IMG/VR virus record: IMGVR_UViG_3300029787_005267 | Location: 1-22,931 of that record | Length of the DNA stretch: 22,931 bases | Strand: one strand, 5' to 3' | DNA from: a virus | Part shown: positions 1-6,538 of the stretch, piece by piece | Numbering within the stretch: position 1 is the first letter of the stretch | Layout of the letters: every line of letters starts with the position of its first letter | Position numbers and translations under genes: made by a program | Notes under the pieces: generated by a model | Told to the model about the DNA's origin: nothing | What the model saw: the letters and a program-made list of their open reading frames with translations, nothing else | Databases searched by the model: none

Positions 1-7
1 CGGTGTT

Positions 8-295
8 ATGTTACACGGCCTTAAAGATAAGATATGGCCAGCATATCAAGAAGTACAAGCATCAAATTTATCGAAGTCTTGTAGCAATGAAAAAGAGGCC
101 ATGGAAACTGTCACCATCCGCTCTAAAGAACAAAATGAGCCATGTCACTTTGAAAAAGTGGGGGAAAGATACGTAGTATATAGAACACGAGATAAAAAGG
201 TAATGAAATCAATTAATTATTTTAGACCTGATTTACATCAATTCTTTACAGATGATGAAAAAATGAGGTTTAGAACTCAACATGTAGGCATTTAA
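8..295 (+). CDS. Hypothetical protein, possibly the C-terminal part of a longer gene
   Basis: I do not recognise this protein. The reading frame stays open up to the left edge of the window, so the ATG at 8 may be internal and the true start may lie outside. The visible 95 residues are polar and charged, with a basic stretch around residues 58-67 (RTRDKKVMK) and no membrane segment or catalytic motif that I can name. It ends in TAATG, sharing its last base with the start codon of the DNA polymerase gene, so the two are probably translationally coupled. Its place directly before the polymerase suggests a replication-region gene, but no function can be assigned. Confidence 0.6.
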   Translation: MLHGLKDKIWPAYQEVQASNLSKSCSNEKEAMETVTIRSKEQNEPCHFEKVGERYVVYRTRDKKVMKSINYFRPDLHQFFTDDEKMRFRTQHVGI

Positions 296-2103
296 TGTAT
301 CAATCTATATGGTCTATAAAAAATAAAAAAACAAATATTTCAAGGGTATGGGTCTGGGATGATAAGCATGGATTAATAGAAGATTATAAGTGGGAGAATA
401 AAGCTTATGTAGAAGATCCTAATGGAACTTATGTAGGTTTAAATGGTAAAAAGTTAAAAAAGACCTTAGATTATGTTTATGATGTTCCCACTGAATCCAA
501 TGGTTGGGGTCAGGCAACTGAAGTAACTTCTAAAGTAACAGGAAAAACATATTCAAGAATTCCTAATACTTTAGGTTTACACTATGCAGATGCTGATGAT
601 AAACAGAAATTTATATTAGAAGCTTATGGTGATGATGATGTCCCCTCTACAGGACATAGTGAAATGTTTTTTGATATTGAGTGTGAAATAGTAGGGGCAT
701 TAACAGAGGAAAATATACAAAATCCCAGAGGTAAAATTACTTCAATAGCATGGTACCATAGACAGGAAAAAAGATATGGGTGTCTTATTTTAGATAAACA
801 AAACCAAATAGAAAAAAGACCAGCATATAAGAAAGATGGTTATATTAAAGAAATCATACCTTGTGATTCAGAATATGATTTATTAGATAAGTTTTTAGCC
901 ATATATAGGGAAATTAATCCAAGAATACTAATAGGATACAACTCAGATTTTTTTGATGTTCCTTATCTTTATTATAGAATAATGAAAGTATTAGGGGAGG
1001 ATAGAGAAAAAGAATTATCTGAAGTTAATATAGTTGAATCCCAACTTGAATCTTATTATTGGAATAAACGAAATACTTATGTTAATATAGCTGGGGTTGA
1101 ATCCTTAGATTATATGAGATTACATAAAAAATTTGGTTGGAAAGATGAAGAAAGTTGGGCTTTAAATGCTATAGGAGAAAAATATGTTAATTTAGGTAAA
1201 GTAGATTATGAGGGTAATTTAGATGATTTATATAAAAAAGATATTAATAAATATATTGAATATAATTTTAGGGATGTTGAAATATTAGTTAAATTAGATG
1301 AAAAATTTCAGTATATAGATTTAGTTAAAAATTTATCACATAAAGGGAAACATAGATACCAAGAAGTATATTCTAATAGTCTTACTCAAGATGGGGCTAT
1401 ATCGGCTTATTTACTTAAAAATAATATTATACCTCCTAGTAAGGCAATTAAACCTATGATTAAAAAAAATTACGCTGGTGGTTATTTATTTTGTCCTAAA
1501 GCTGGCAAGTATGATTATGTTTTTGACTTAGATTATACTTCACTATATCCATCAATAATTATGGAATTAAATATAGGTAAAGAAACCTATAAAGGTCGCA
1601 TTATAGATGAAGGTGATGATAGGAATAATTATTTATCTTTTATAGATTTAAAAAAACGGGATCCCGAGGAATTATTATTAGTAGAAAATTCAAAAGGTAA
1701 AAAAATTGATTTAAAAGTAAGTGAAATACTTAATCTAGTAGAATCAAACAATTTATCAATTACTGCCAATGGAGTAATGTTTACCCAAGATAAACAATCT
1801 CTGCTATCAATAGTATTAGAAAGATGGTTTAATGAAAGAGTAGAATATAAAAATAAAATGAAGGAGGCCTATAAAGCAAATGATAAAGAAAAAGGTGAAT
1901 ATTATTTTTTAATGCAATATACAATGAAAATTTTATTAAATAGTTTGTATGGTGCAACTGCTTTACCTAGGTTTAGATATGGAAATGTTATTTTAGCGGA
2001 GTCTATTACATTGACAGGACAAAGATTAATACAGGCTAGTGCTTATCATGCTAATTATTATTTTAATAATATATTAAATGGCAAAGAAAAATTAGAATTA
2101 TGA
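295..2103 (+). CDS. 43: Family B DNA polymerase, N-terminal part (exonuclease, motifs A and B)
   Basis: This is the first 602 residues of a T4 gp43-type replicative DNA polymerase. The 3'-5' exonuclease is intact: Exo I is FFDIECE with D127 and E129, Exo II is GYNSDFFD ending at D221, and Exo III is YNFRD (Y323, D327). The polymerase part has motif A, DYTSLYPS, with metal-binding D413, and motif B, K545 to G553 (KILLNSLYG). The protein stops about 50 residues after motif B, before motif C (DTDS), which lies in a separate gene starting at 2844. The two parts add up to 913 residues, close to the 898 of T4 gp43. It overlaps the following cupin gene by ATGA. No intein sequence is visible at its end. 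The two products presumably assemble into one active enzyme. Confidence 0.95.
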   Translation: MYQSIWSIKNKKTNISRVWVWDDKHGLIEDYKWENKAYVEDPNGTYVGLNGKKLKKTLDYVYDVPTESNGWGQATEVTSKVTGKTYSRIPNTLGLHYADADDKQKFILEAYGDDDVPSTGHSEMFFDIECEIVGALTEENIQNPRGKITSIAWYHRQEKRYGCLILDKQNQIEKRPAYKKDGYIKEIIPCDSEYDLLDKFLAIYREINPRILIGYNSDFFDVPYLYYRIMKVLGEDREKELSEVNIVESQLESYYWNKRNTYVNIAGVESLDYMRLHKKFGWKDEESWALNAIGEKYVNLGKVDYEGNLDDLYKKDINKYIEYNFRDVEILVKLDEKFQYIDLVKNLSHKGKHRYQEVYSNSLTQDGAISAYLLKNNIIPPSKAIKPMIKKNYAGGYLFCPKAGKYDYVFDLDYTSLYPSIIMELNIGKETYKGRIIDEGDDRNNYLSFIDLKKRDPEELLLVENSKGKKIDLKVSEILNLVESNNLSITANGVMFTQDKQSLLSIVLERWFNERVEYKNKMKEAYKANDKEKGEYYFLMQYTMKILLNSLYGATALPRFRYGNVILAESITLTGQRLIQASAYHANYYFNNILNGKEKLEL

Positions 2104-2579
2104 ATGAAATAGATTATAGGCCATGGGGTAAGTTTGAAGTATTATTAAATGCTCCTGATGTTAAAGTTAAAAAAATAATAATTGATCCTAATAAAAGGCT
2201 ATCCTACCAATATCATGATAAACGAAGAGAACAGTGGGTTGTAGTTAAGGGCAATTTAACTATTATTTTAGACGGTGATAAAGTATTTAGATACCCAGGA
2301 GAATCAATACACATTCCTATGGGAACTAAACATAGAGCATGGAATGAAACTGATGAAATAGTTACTTTCATTGAAGTACAAACTGGAACCTATTTTGGAG
2401 AAGATGATATAGTAAGATTAGAAGACGATTATATGAGATCAGATGATGTACAAGAGTTTTTAGAGCATGTAGATAAACCAGGTACTTGGTCAGAAGAAGA
2501 CAGTAAAATAAACACAGTAGGAGGCTTAACTAATGATAAAGAAGGATCTTTTATGAAGTTTCAAAATAAAATAAAATAA
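2100..2579 (+). CDS. Cupin protein, mannose-6-phosphate isomerase type II-like
   Basis: This is a 159-residue single-domain cupin. It opens with RPWGKFEVL (7-15), the hallmark of the cupin domain in type II mannose-6-phosphate isomerases and GDP-mannose pyrophosphorylase fusions. H39, E44, EQWVVVKG (44-51), IPMGTKHR (72-79) and GEDDIVRLEDDY (100-111) follow the same family pattern. A second metal-ligand histidine of the usual HxH motif is replaced by aspartate (HDK). The family interconverts fructose-6-phosphate and mannose-6-phosphate or acts on related sugars. It fits the sugar genes from 11849 onwards but lies about 9 kb away, between the two halves of the DNA polymerase. Its start overlaps the upstream stop (ATGA). 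The acidic tail after residue 112 is not part of the usual domain. Substrate unknown. Confidence 0.8.
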   Translation: MNEIDYRPWGKFEVLLNAPDVKVKKIIIDPNKRLSYQYHDKRREQWVVVKGNLTIILDGDKVFRYPGESIHIPMGTKHRAWNETDEIVTFIEVQTGTYFGEDDIVRLEDDYMRSDDVQEFLEHVDKPGTWSEEDSKINTVGGLTNDKEGSFMKFQNKIK

Positions 2580-2580
2580 A

Positions 2581-2844
2581 ATGGCTTTAAAAAAACAATC
2601 AATAAGAAAAAATATGCTCATTTTAGTTAATGGACATGATATACCAAAAGAAGAACTAATTTTAATTAGTGAAAGCTGGTCTGAAACCCAAGAAAAGTTT
2701 TTTAGAAAAATGTTAAAACAGGGAGGTTCATTTACTTTAAATAAAGTTAAATACGAGATAAAATTAATAAAAGATCTAAGAACTAGATCTGATGGAACTA
2801 GAGATACAGGAATATTACAAATTCCTGGTGATACAAGATTTTAA
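2581..2844 (+). CDS. Small hypothetical protein between the DNA polymerase halves
   Basis: An 87-residue protein that I cannot place in a family. It has a basic N-terminus (ALKKQSIRKN), a helical middle (SWSETQEKFFRKMLKQGG, 32-49) and a beta-like, basic C-terminal part. I looked for GIY-YIG, HNH and LAGLIDADG signatures, since homing endonucleases often separate split phage genes, and found none. It starts one base after the cupin stop codon and its stop overlaps the start of the polymerase C-terminal gene (TAATG), so it is translated as part of this chain. Codon use looks like that of its neighbours. Confidence 0.75.
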   Translation: MALKKQSIRKNMLILVNGHDIPKEELILISESWSETQEKFFRKMLKQGGSFTLNKVKYEIKLIKDLRTRSDGTRDTGILQIPGDTRF

Positions 2845-3779
2845 TGAGATTTTTAGAACAAACACCACTTAAAATATCTAAACCAGAATGGGATAATTTC
2901 TGCATTTATATTGATACAGATTCAAATTATTTTGGGGTAGAAAAAATATTAAAACATTTAGTTCCTGATTTTGATAATCTTACAGATGAAGAAAAGGATA
3001 TTAAAACAGAAAAATTAGCCATTGCTACCCAAAATAAAATTAATAAGGATTTAAATACCTATATGGGGATTGAAGCATTTAAATCTAAAAATAAAGGAAG
3101 TAAATTTGATATTAAAACTGAATGTGTAATCAGAGCAGCTTATTATAGAGCCACTAGAAGATATGCTCAGTGGATTACTAAAGAAGAGGGATTAGATAAG
3201 GAATCTTTAAATATTAAAGGTCTTGAATTTATGAAATCTAATTTTCCTCCTATAATGGGTAAGTTTTTTAAAAATATGGTTTTTAAAGCATTAAAAAATG
3301 CTACTCAAAAAGAAATATTAAATGATGTTAAAGACTTTAAGGATAATATTTTAAATGGTAAAATTCCAATTTATGATTTAGGTAACCCTACATCAGTAAA
3401 AAAAATAAGAAACTATATTGATGTTCTACCTAGGGCTGGAGAAATGTTTACTATAATTAAAAAAGGAGCTCCTGCCCCTGTAAAAGCAGCTATTAAATAT
3501 AATGATTTATTAAGATTTTGGGGTTTAGATAAATATAATAAGCAAATTACTATGGCGGATAAAGTTAAATGGTTTTATTTAAAAGATAACCCATATAAAA
3601 TAGAATCTTTGGCATATATAGAAGGTGACACCCCAGATAAAATACAGGAATTTTTAAATACATATGTAGATAGACAAAAAATATTTGATAATGTATTACT
3701 CAATAAATTAGAAGGATTTTTTAATGATTTTGAATGGAGATTAGATTTAAACCCATATGCAGGTTTATTAGATTATTAG
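2844..3779 (+). CDS. 43: Family B DNA polymerase, C-terminal part (motif C and thumb)
   Basis: This 311-residue protein carries the missing catalytic motif C of the polymerase: CIYIDTDSNYF, with D24 and D26 as the metal-binding pair. RRYAQWI further on matches the KKRYA region of family B enzymes. The rest matches the palm-thumb part of gp43, and the short acidic-hydrophobic tail (NPYAGLLDY) could be the clamp-binding peptide, which is an inference. The first 20 residues cover the variable loop just before motif C, so the break falls in a tolerant place and both parts look intact. It cannot work alone because D413 and motif B are on the protein encoded at 295-2103. Its start overlaps the preceding stop (TAATG). 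Confidence 0.93.
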   Translation: MRFLEQTPLKISKPEWDNFCIYIDTDSNYFGVEKILKHLVPDFDNLTDEEKDIKTEKLAIATQNKINKDLNTYMGIEAFKSKNKGSKFDIKTECVIRAAYYRATRRYAQWITKEEGLDKESLNIKGLEFMKSNFPPIMGKFFKNMVFKALKNATQKEILNDVKDFKDNILNGKIPIYDLGNPTSVKKIRNYIDVLPRAGEMFTIIKKGAPAPVKAAIKYNDLLRFWGLDKYNKQITMADKVKWFYLKDNPYKIESLAYIEGDTPDKIQEFLNTYVDRQKIFDNVLLNKLEGFFNDFEWRLDLNPYAGLLDY

Positions 3780-3790
3780 GAAAATTAAAT

Positions 3791-3805
3791 TAGTTTTATT
3801 ATATT
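3791..3805 (+). promoter_or_regulatory. Promoter-like element before the sliding clamp gene
   Basis: The 32-base gap before the clamp gene contains TAGTTTTA followed by TTATATTA. TAGTTTTA differs in one base from the Bacteroidota -7 consensus TAnnTTTG, and the same TAGTTTT...TATATTA arrangement recurs before the gene at 5863. It lies 7-20 bases before the ATG at 3812, leaving almost no untranslated leader. This is pattern resemblance in very AT-rich DNA and is weak on its own. Confidence 0.3.
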
Positions 3806-3811
3806 ACAGTT

Positions 3812-4576
3812 ATGATTAGTAAAAATACAATCCAAAGTTTTGTTAACAAATATTATTTAGGAGAAACCCATAATGCAGTTGTATGGGAAGTTAAAGATAA
3901 TACTCTATCATTAGAAGCAGGAAAAAGTTCAGGTGGATGTTGTAGGATTAAGTTTGATAATTTTATATTTAATGATGTTAAATTGCCTATTTTTGATACT
4001 AGTAAACTAAATAAATTTTTAAGTGTTTTAACAGAAGATTTAGTTATTGAAGTTATAACTAATGTCAATGGTATTTCTAATAAATTAAAGTTGGCCGATT
4101 CAAATTTTGATTTAGAATATCAATTAGCAGCAGAAAGTGTTATACCTACTTCTAAAGTACCTACAGAGGAAGGCTTATTTAAGCATAATGAAATAGACTT
4201 GAAGGATATGGTAGTTGAAATTACTAATGAGGATATTACAAGATTATTAAAAGCTAAGACAGCATTACCAGAAAATGAAATTGTATTATTAAAAACTAAT
4301 ACAGATTTAGATGGTAATTACAATTGTGAACTAATATATGGTGCTGATACTAAATTCTCAGACAAAATTAGTTATCAATTACCCGCTACATTTATAAAAC
4401 CATTTGACTTTAAATTACCTTTTGATGTAAATATATTTTCAAAAATATTAAGTGCAAATAAAGATATGTCAAGTGGAAAAATAAAATTAAGTAAAAAAGG
4501 AGTAATACAAATATCTTTTACTTCTAATGATATGTATAGTGAGTACTATATGACTAGAAAAGAAACAACAAATTAA
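3812..4576 (+). CDS. 45: DNA polymerase sliding clamp (gp45-like)
   Basis: A 254-residue protein matching T4-type sliding clamps in length (T4 gp45 has 228) and in its alternating beta-strand pattern. The best-preserved part is near the C-terminus, LPFDVNIFSKILSANKDMSS (199-218) followed by GKIKLSKKGVIQISF, which resembles the last domain of phage clamps. The clamp forms a ring around DNA that tethers the polymerase and, in T4, also works as an activator of late transcription. It directly follows the polymerase, and the genes for the matching loader (gp44, gp62) are downstream, which supports the call. It is preceded by one of the few true gaps. No catalytic motif is expected. Similarity at single-residue level is low, so this rests on overall pattern plus context. 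Confidence 0.78.
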   Translation: MISKNTIQSFVNKYYLGETHNAVVWEVKDNTLSLEAGKSSGGCCRIKFDNFIFNDVKLPIFDTSKLNKFLSVLTEDLVIEVITNVNGISNKLKLADSNFDLEYQLAAESVIPTSKVPTEEGLFKHNEIDLKDMVVEITNEDITRLLKAKTALPENEIVLLKTNTDLDGNYNCELIYGADTKFSDKISYQLPATFIKPFDFKLPFDVNIFSKILSANKDMSSGKIKLSKKGVIQISFTSNDMYSEYYMTRKETTN

Positions 4577-4579
4577 ATT

Positions 4580-5242
4580 ATGAGAGAAATAGATTCATCC
4601 CCAAATACAGAGTATGGTTACATAAATTCAGATAGATTTAAAGTAAACCCTCAGGCAAATAAAAGAGTTCATGTTGTAGACGATTTTTATGAAGATCCTA
4701 TGGCTGTAAGGCAACATGCTTTAGAACAATATTATAATGATGATCCTGGTTATTTAGGATTGAGAACAAGGAAACAATTTTTCTTTGATGGAGTAAAGGA
4801 AAAATTTGAAGAAGTTCTTCAACGTAAAATTACTAAATGGGAAGATTATGGTATGAATGGTAGGTTTCAATCTAATATTGCTGGTACTAAATTAGTTTAT
4901 CATTGTGATTCACAAAGTTGGGCTGCTGCAGTTTATTTATCACCTGATGCTCCATATTGGACTGGTACTTCTTTTTATGCTGTTAAAAATTATGACGCAG
5001 GACCTTTAGGTTCAGCAAATTCAATCAGACATAATTCCCACCCAGATTTAGACTTAGCTTTTAACCAACATACATTTGTTGACAGATCTCCTTATGAGTT
5101 AGTAGACACAGTAGGAAACGTATTTAATAGATTAGTTATATGGGATGCGGGATTAATTCATTCAGCATCTGAATATTGTGGTTGGGATATAGCATCAAGT
5201 AGATTATTTCAAATATTCTTCTTTGATTCAGTAAAATATTAA
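4580..5242 (+). CDS. 2OG-Fe(II) oxygenase-like protein (DUF6445-type)
   Basis: A 220-residue protein with the layout of a 2-oxoglutarate/Fe(II) oxygenase: HxD at H108-C-D110, a distal histidine in WDAGLIHSAS (H194) and a likely 2-oxoglutarate-binding arginine at R208 (SSRLFQIFFFD). The N-terminal VVDDFYEDPMAVRQHAL (32-48) is typical of DUF6445-like proteins, several of which occur in marine phages. Such enzymes hydroxylate proteins, nucleic acids or small molecules; the substrate here cannot be read from the sequence. It sits three bases after the clamp gene and before a terminator-like hairpin, so it is probably transcribed with the clamp. The family name is from memory; the oxygenase fold is the better-supported part. 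Confidence 0.75.
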   Translation: MREIDSSPNTEYGYINSDRFKVNPQANKRVHVVDDFYEDPMAVRQHALEQYYNDDPGYLGLRTRKQFFFDGVKEKFEEVLQRKITKWEDYGMNGRFQSNIAGTKLVYHCDSQSWAAAVYLSPDAPYWTGTSFYAVKNYDAGPLGSANSIRHNSHPDLDLAFNQHTFVDRSPYELVDTVGNVFNRLVIWDAGLIHSASEYCGWDIASSRLFQIFFFDSVKY

Positions 5243-5251
5243 AGATTATTT

Positions 5252-5271
5252 GGAAGGGCGATTTTCCTTCC
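5252..5271 (+). terminator. Terminator-like hairpin after the oxygenase gene
   Basis: GGAAGG and CCTTCC form a perfect 6-bp stem around the loop GCGATTTT, 10 bases after the stop codon at 5242. The downstream run TTATATTATATTTATAATAG is T/A-rich rather than pure T. It is GC-rich against a very AT-rich background and sits at the end of the tight gene chain that starts at the left edge, which fits an intrinsic terminator. Confidence 0.55.
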
Positions 5272-5291
5272 TTATATTATATTTATAATAG

Positions 5292-5314
5292 AACAAAACA
5301 TTTAGCTAGGGCAC
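5292..5314 (+). repeat. Left arm of an inverted repeat flanking hsp20
   Basis: AACAAAAC, then five bases, then GCTAGGGCAC. The reverse complement of the same two blocks (17 of 18 bases, with three spacer bases) occurs at 5810-5830, downstream of hsp20. See the right arm and the matching finding. In the minus orientation this arm is followed by TATAAATA. Confidence 0.6.
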
Positions 5315-5339
5315 TTGTTATGTTTAAATTAAATTAACC

Positions 5340-5354
5340 GGAAGCTTCGGCTCC
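5340..5354 (+). promoter_or_regulatory. UUCG-tetraloop hairpin in the hsp20 leader
   Basis: GG, a bulged A, AGC, the loop TTCG, GCT and CC give a 5-bp stem with one bulge, closed by C-G around a UUCG loop, which is an unusually stable RNA tetraloop. It ends 15 bases before the hsp20 start codon. No T-run follows, so it is more likely a leader or processing structure than a terminator. T4-type phages are known to use UUCG hairpins between genes. Confidence 0.5.
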
Positions 5355-5369
5355 ACAAAATAAAATGAT

Positions 5370-5792
5370 ATGAGTACATTAGACATTTTTGAAAGGCATA
5401 TAAGTCCTTTCGACATCCTTTTTAGGAACCACTTTAAATCTGACAGCACATTTCAACCTGTTGGAAATTTCAAACTACCACATCCACTTAATATTTTCTA
5501 TGATGACGCAGGACTTCATTTTGAAGTTGCTTGTACTGGTCTAACTAAAAAAGACATAGTCATAGATATAGAGGGGGATATATTAAAAATTAGTTACACT
5601 AAACCAGATAAAGAAGAACTCCATCCAGGATTAATTCATAATGGTTTATCTAAAAAATCATTTGATTTAAGGTATAAAATAGCACCTAAATTTGATTTAG
5701 GTCATATTGATGCTACTTTAGCAAATGGTCTATTAGAAATATTTATACCCTTAGCTGAAGAAGCTAAACCAAAGTCAATTAAAATTAAATAA
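5370..5792 (+). CDS. hsp20: Small heat-shock protein Hsp20 (alpha-crystallin family)
   Basis: A 140-residue small heat-shock protein. The alpha-crystallin domain covers about residues 35-130, beginning at PLNIFYDDAGLHFEVACTG and ending with the diagnostic LANGLLEIFIPL, followed by a lysine-rich tail. Such ATP-independent chaperones bind unfolding proteins as oligomers and pass them to other chaperones. Hsp20 genes are common in marine T4-like phages, often thought to aid capsid or scaffold folding. It stands alone between the two largest gaps in the window, so it probably has its own transcript; a GroES-GroEL pair follows within 800 bases. The ATG at 5370 was chosen because the upstream ATG at 5365 is followed at once by a stop (ATG ATA TGA). 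No Shine-Dalgarno sequence is visible. Confidence 0.92.
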   Translation: MSTLDIFERHISPFDILFRNHFKSDSTFQPVGNFKLPHPLNIFYDDAGLHFEVACTGLTKKDIVIDIEGDILKISYTKPDKEELHPGLIHNGLSKKSFDLRYKIAPKFDLGHIDATLANGLLEIFIPLAEEAKPKSIKIK

Positions 5793-5795
5793 AAG

Positions 5796-5828
5796 TTTTA
5801 TCAAAAAGCGTGTCCTAGCGTAGTTTTG
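5796..5828 (+). promoter_or_regulatory. Candidate Bacteroidota-type promoter before the 5863 gene and groES-groEL
   Basis: TAGTTTTG at 5821-5828 matches the Bacteroidota -7 box TAnnTTTG exactly. TTTT at 5796-5799 stands 21 bases upstream, where the -33 TTTG box would be. Transcription would start near 5835 and read into the gene at 5863 and then groES and groEL. The -33 box is imperfect and the match could be chance in AT-rich DNA. Confidence 0.4.
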
Positions 5829-5830
5829 TT
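5810..5830 (-). repeat. Right arm of an inverted repeat flanking hsp20
   Basis: GTGTCCTAGC, three bases, GTTTTGTT. Read on the minus strand this is AACAAAAC-N3-GCTAGGACAC, matching the arm at 5292-5314 in 17 of 18 block positions. The blocks include a GC-rich decamer that is unusual for this AT-rich DNA. The arm overlaps the TAGTTTTG promoter candidate. Confidence 0.6.
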
Positions 5831-5848
5831 TGTATATTAACGTACAAA
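5829..5848 (+). promoter_or_regulatory. Short inverted repeat in the 5' leader of the 5863 gene
   Basis: TTTGTA and TACAAA form a perfect 6-bp inverted repeat around TATTAACG. It lies just after the promoter candidate, at the expected transcription start, so it could be an operator or a weak leader hairpin. Confidence 0.35.
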
Positions 5849-5862
5849 TAAATTAGTTATAT

Positions 5863-6183
5863 ATGGCAAGAAAACCTAAATCAATAACAACCATCTCGGA
5901 TCCTTTGTTAGACCCTTTTTATATCACTAAGGATGATGTCTGTTATACAGTAAACGAAAGAATTGAACCTAATAAAAACCACTTTAGATCTAAGGGTGGT
6001 GGTAAATCATATGCTAAACCACAGGGGTATTATCCTAACTTTGAACAAGCATTACAAAAAATAGCCCAGGAAAAGCTTCATACTAGAAAAAATTATGAAT
6101 CATTATCCTTATTTTTAGACGAATTTAAATCAATAAAATTAAATATTAAAAATTATACAGATGGAATTAGAAGCACTATTTAA
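5863..6183 (+). CDS. Small hypothetical protein upstream of groES
   Basis: A 106-residue protein I cannot assign. It has a conserved-looking core, DPFYITKDDVCYTVNERI (17-34), then a glycine/lysine-rich stretch (SKGGGKSY), GYYPNFEQALQKIAQEKL (55-72) and a helical lysine-rich end. There are no signal peptide or membrane segments. It is the first gene after the promoter candidate, and its 3' end overlaps the groES start by 23 bases, so its translation may influence that of groES. A regulatory or DNA-binding role is possible but not shown. The ATG at 5863 is the first in frame after the gap and has no Shine-Dalgarno sequence. Confidence 0.75.
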   Translation: MARKPKSITTISDPLLDPFYITKDDVCYTVNERIEPNKNHFRSKGGGKSYAKPQGYYPNFEQALQKIAQEKLHTRKNYESLSLFLDEFKSIKLNIKNYTDGIRSTI

Positions 6184-6538
6184 TGCCGTTATAGTTAAAC
6201 CCCAAGACACTGAGGAAACTACTTATGGCTCCATAATTGTACCTGACTTAGGTAAAGAAGTAAATGAAATAGGAGAAATTGTATCAGTTGGACCTGGTCA
6301 ATCTACTATTACAGGTGAATTAATACCTACTACTTTACAAGTAGGAGATATAGTAGTACTACCTACCCAAGGTTTTACTAAAATCCCATATGATGGGGAA
6401 GATTATTATGTTGGGCCTGAAAATCAAGTACTAGCAAAAATTAATAAAAGGTCAGACTTTAATGAAGCATTAAGTGAAACCTTAAAAAATATAAGTGAAG
6501 AAGAAATTAATAATTTAAAAGATATATCTAATGAGTAA
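6161..6538 (+). CDS. groES: GroES-like co-chaperonin
   Basis: A 125-residue GroES homologue. The N-terminal ALFNAVIVKP (5-14) matches the RPLHDRVIVKR start of bacterial GroES. The mobile loop that docks onto GroEL follows, with the hydrophobic tripeptide IIV in GSIIVPDLGKE (23-33), then GEIVSVGPG, VGDIVVLP and the closing beta strand (VLAKI). GroES caps the GroEL ring and times ATP-driven folding. It is about 28 residues longer than the usual 97: residues after 96 form a polar, acidic helical tail (SDFNEALSETLKNISEEEIN) not seen in host GroES. It begins inside the preceding gene and overlaps groEL by 8 bases, so the two are probably made together. T4 gp31 has the same role but is much more diverged. 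Confidence 0.9.
   Translation: MELEALFNAVIVKPQDTEETTYGSIIVPDLGKEVNEIGEIVSVGPGQSTITGELIPTTLQVGDIVVLPTQGFTKIPYDGEDYYVGPENQVLAKINKRSDFNEALSETLKNISEEEINNLKDISNE

Noticed and set aside
2103-2844. Sequencing frameshift as the explanation for the two polymerase genes
   Set aside because: The parts are separated by about 740 bases containing two complete genes with overlapping start-stops; a simple frameshift cannot give this.
2040-2930. Split intein or homing endonuclease as the cause of the polymerase break
   Set aside because: Neither protein end at the break shows intein blocks (no terminal HN-Cys/Ser motifs), and neither inserted gene has GIY-YIG, HNH or LAGLIDADG motifs.
5243-5369. tRNA or other small structured RNA gene in the largest gap
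   Set aside because: The gap is long enough for a tRNA, but no cloverleaf or CCA end could be drawn; only two short hairpins and the inverted arm are visible.
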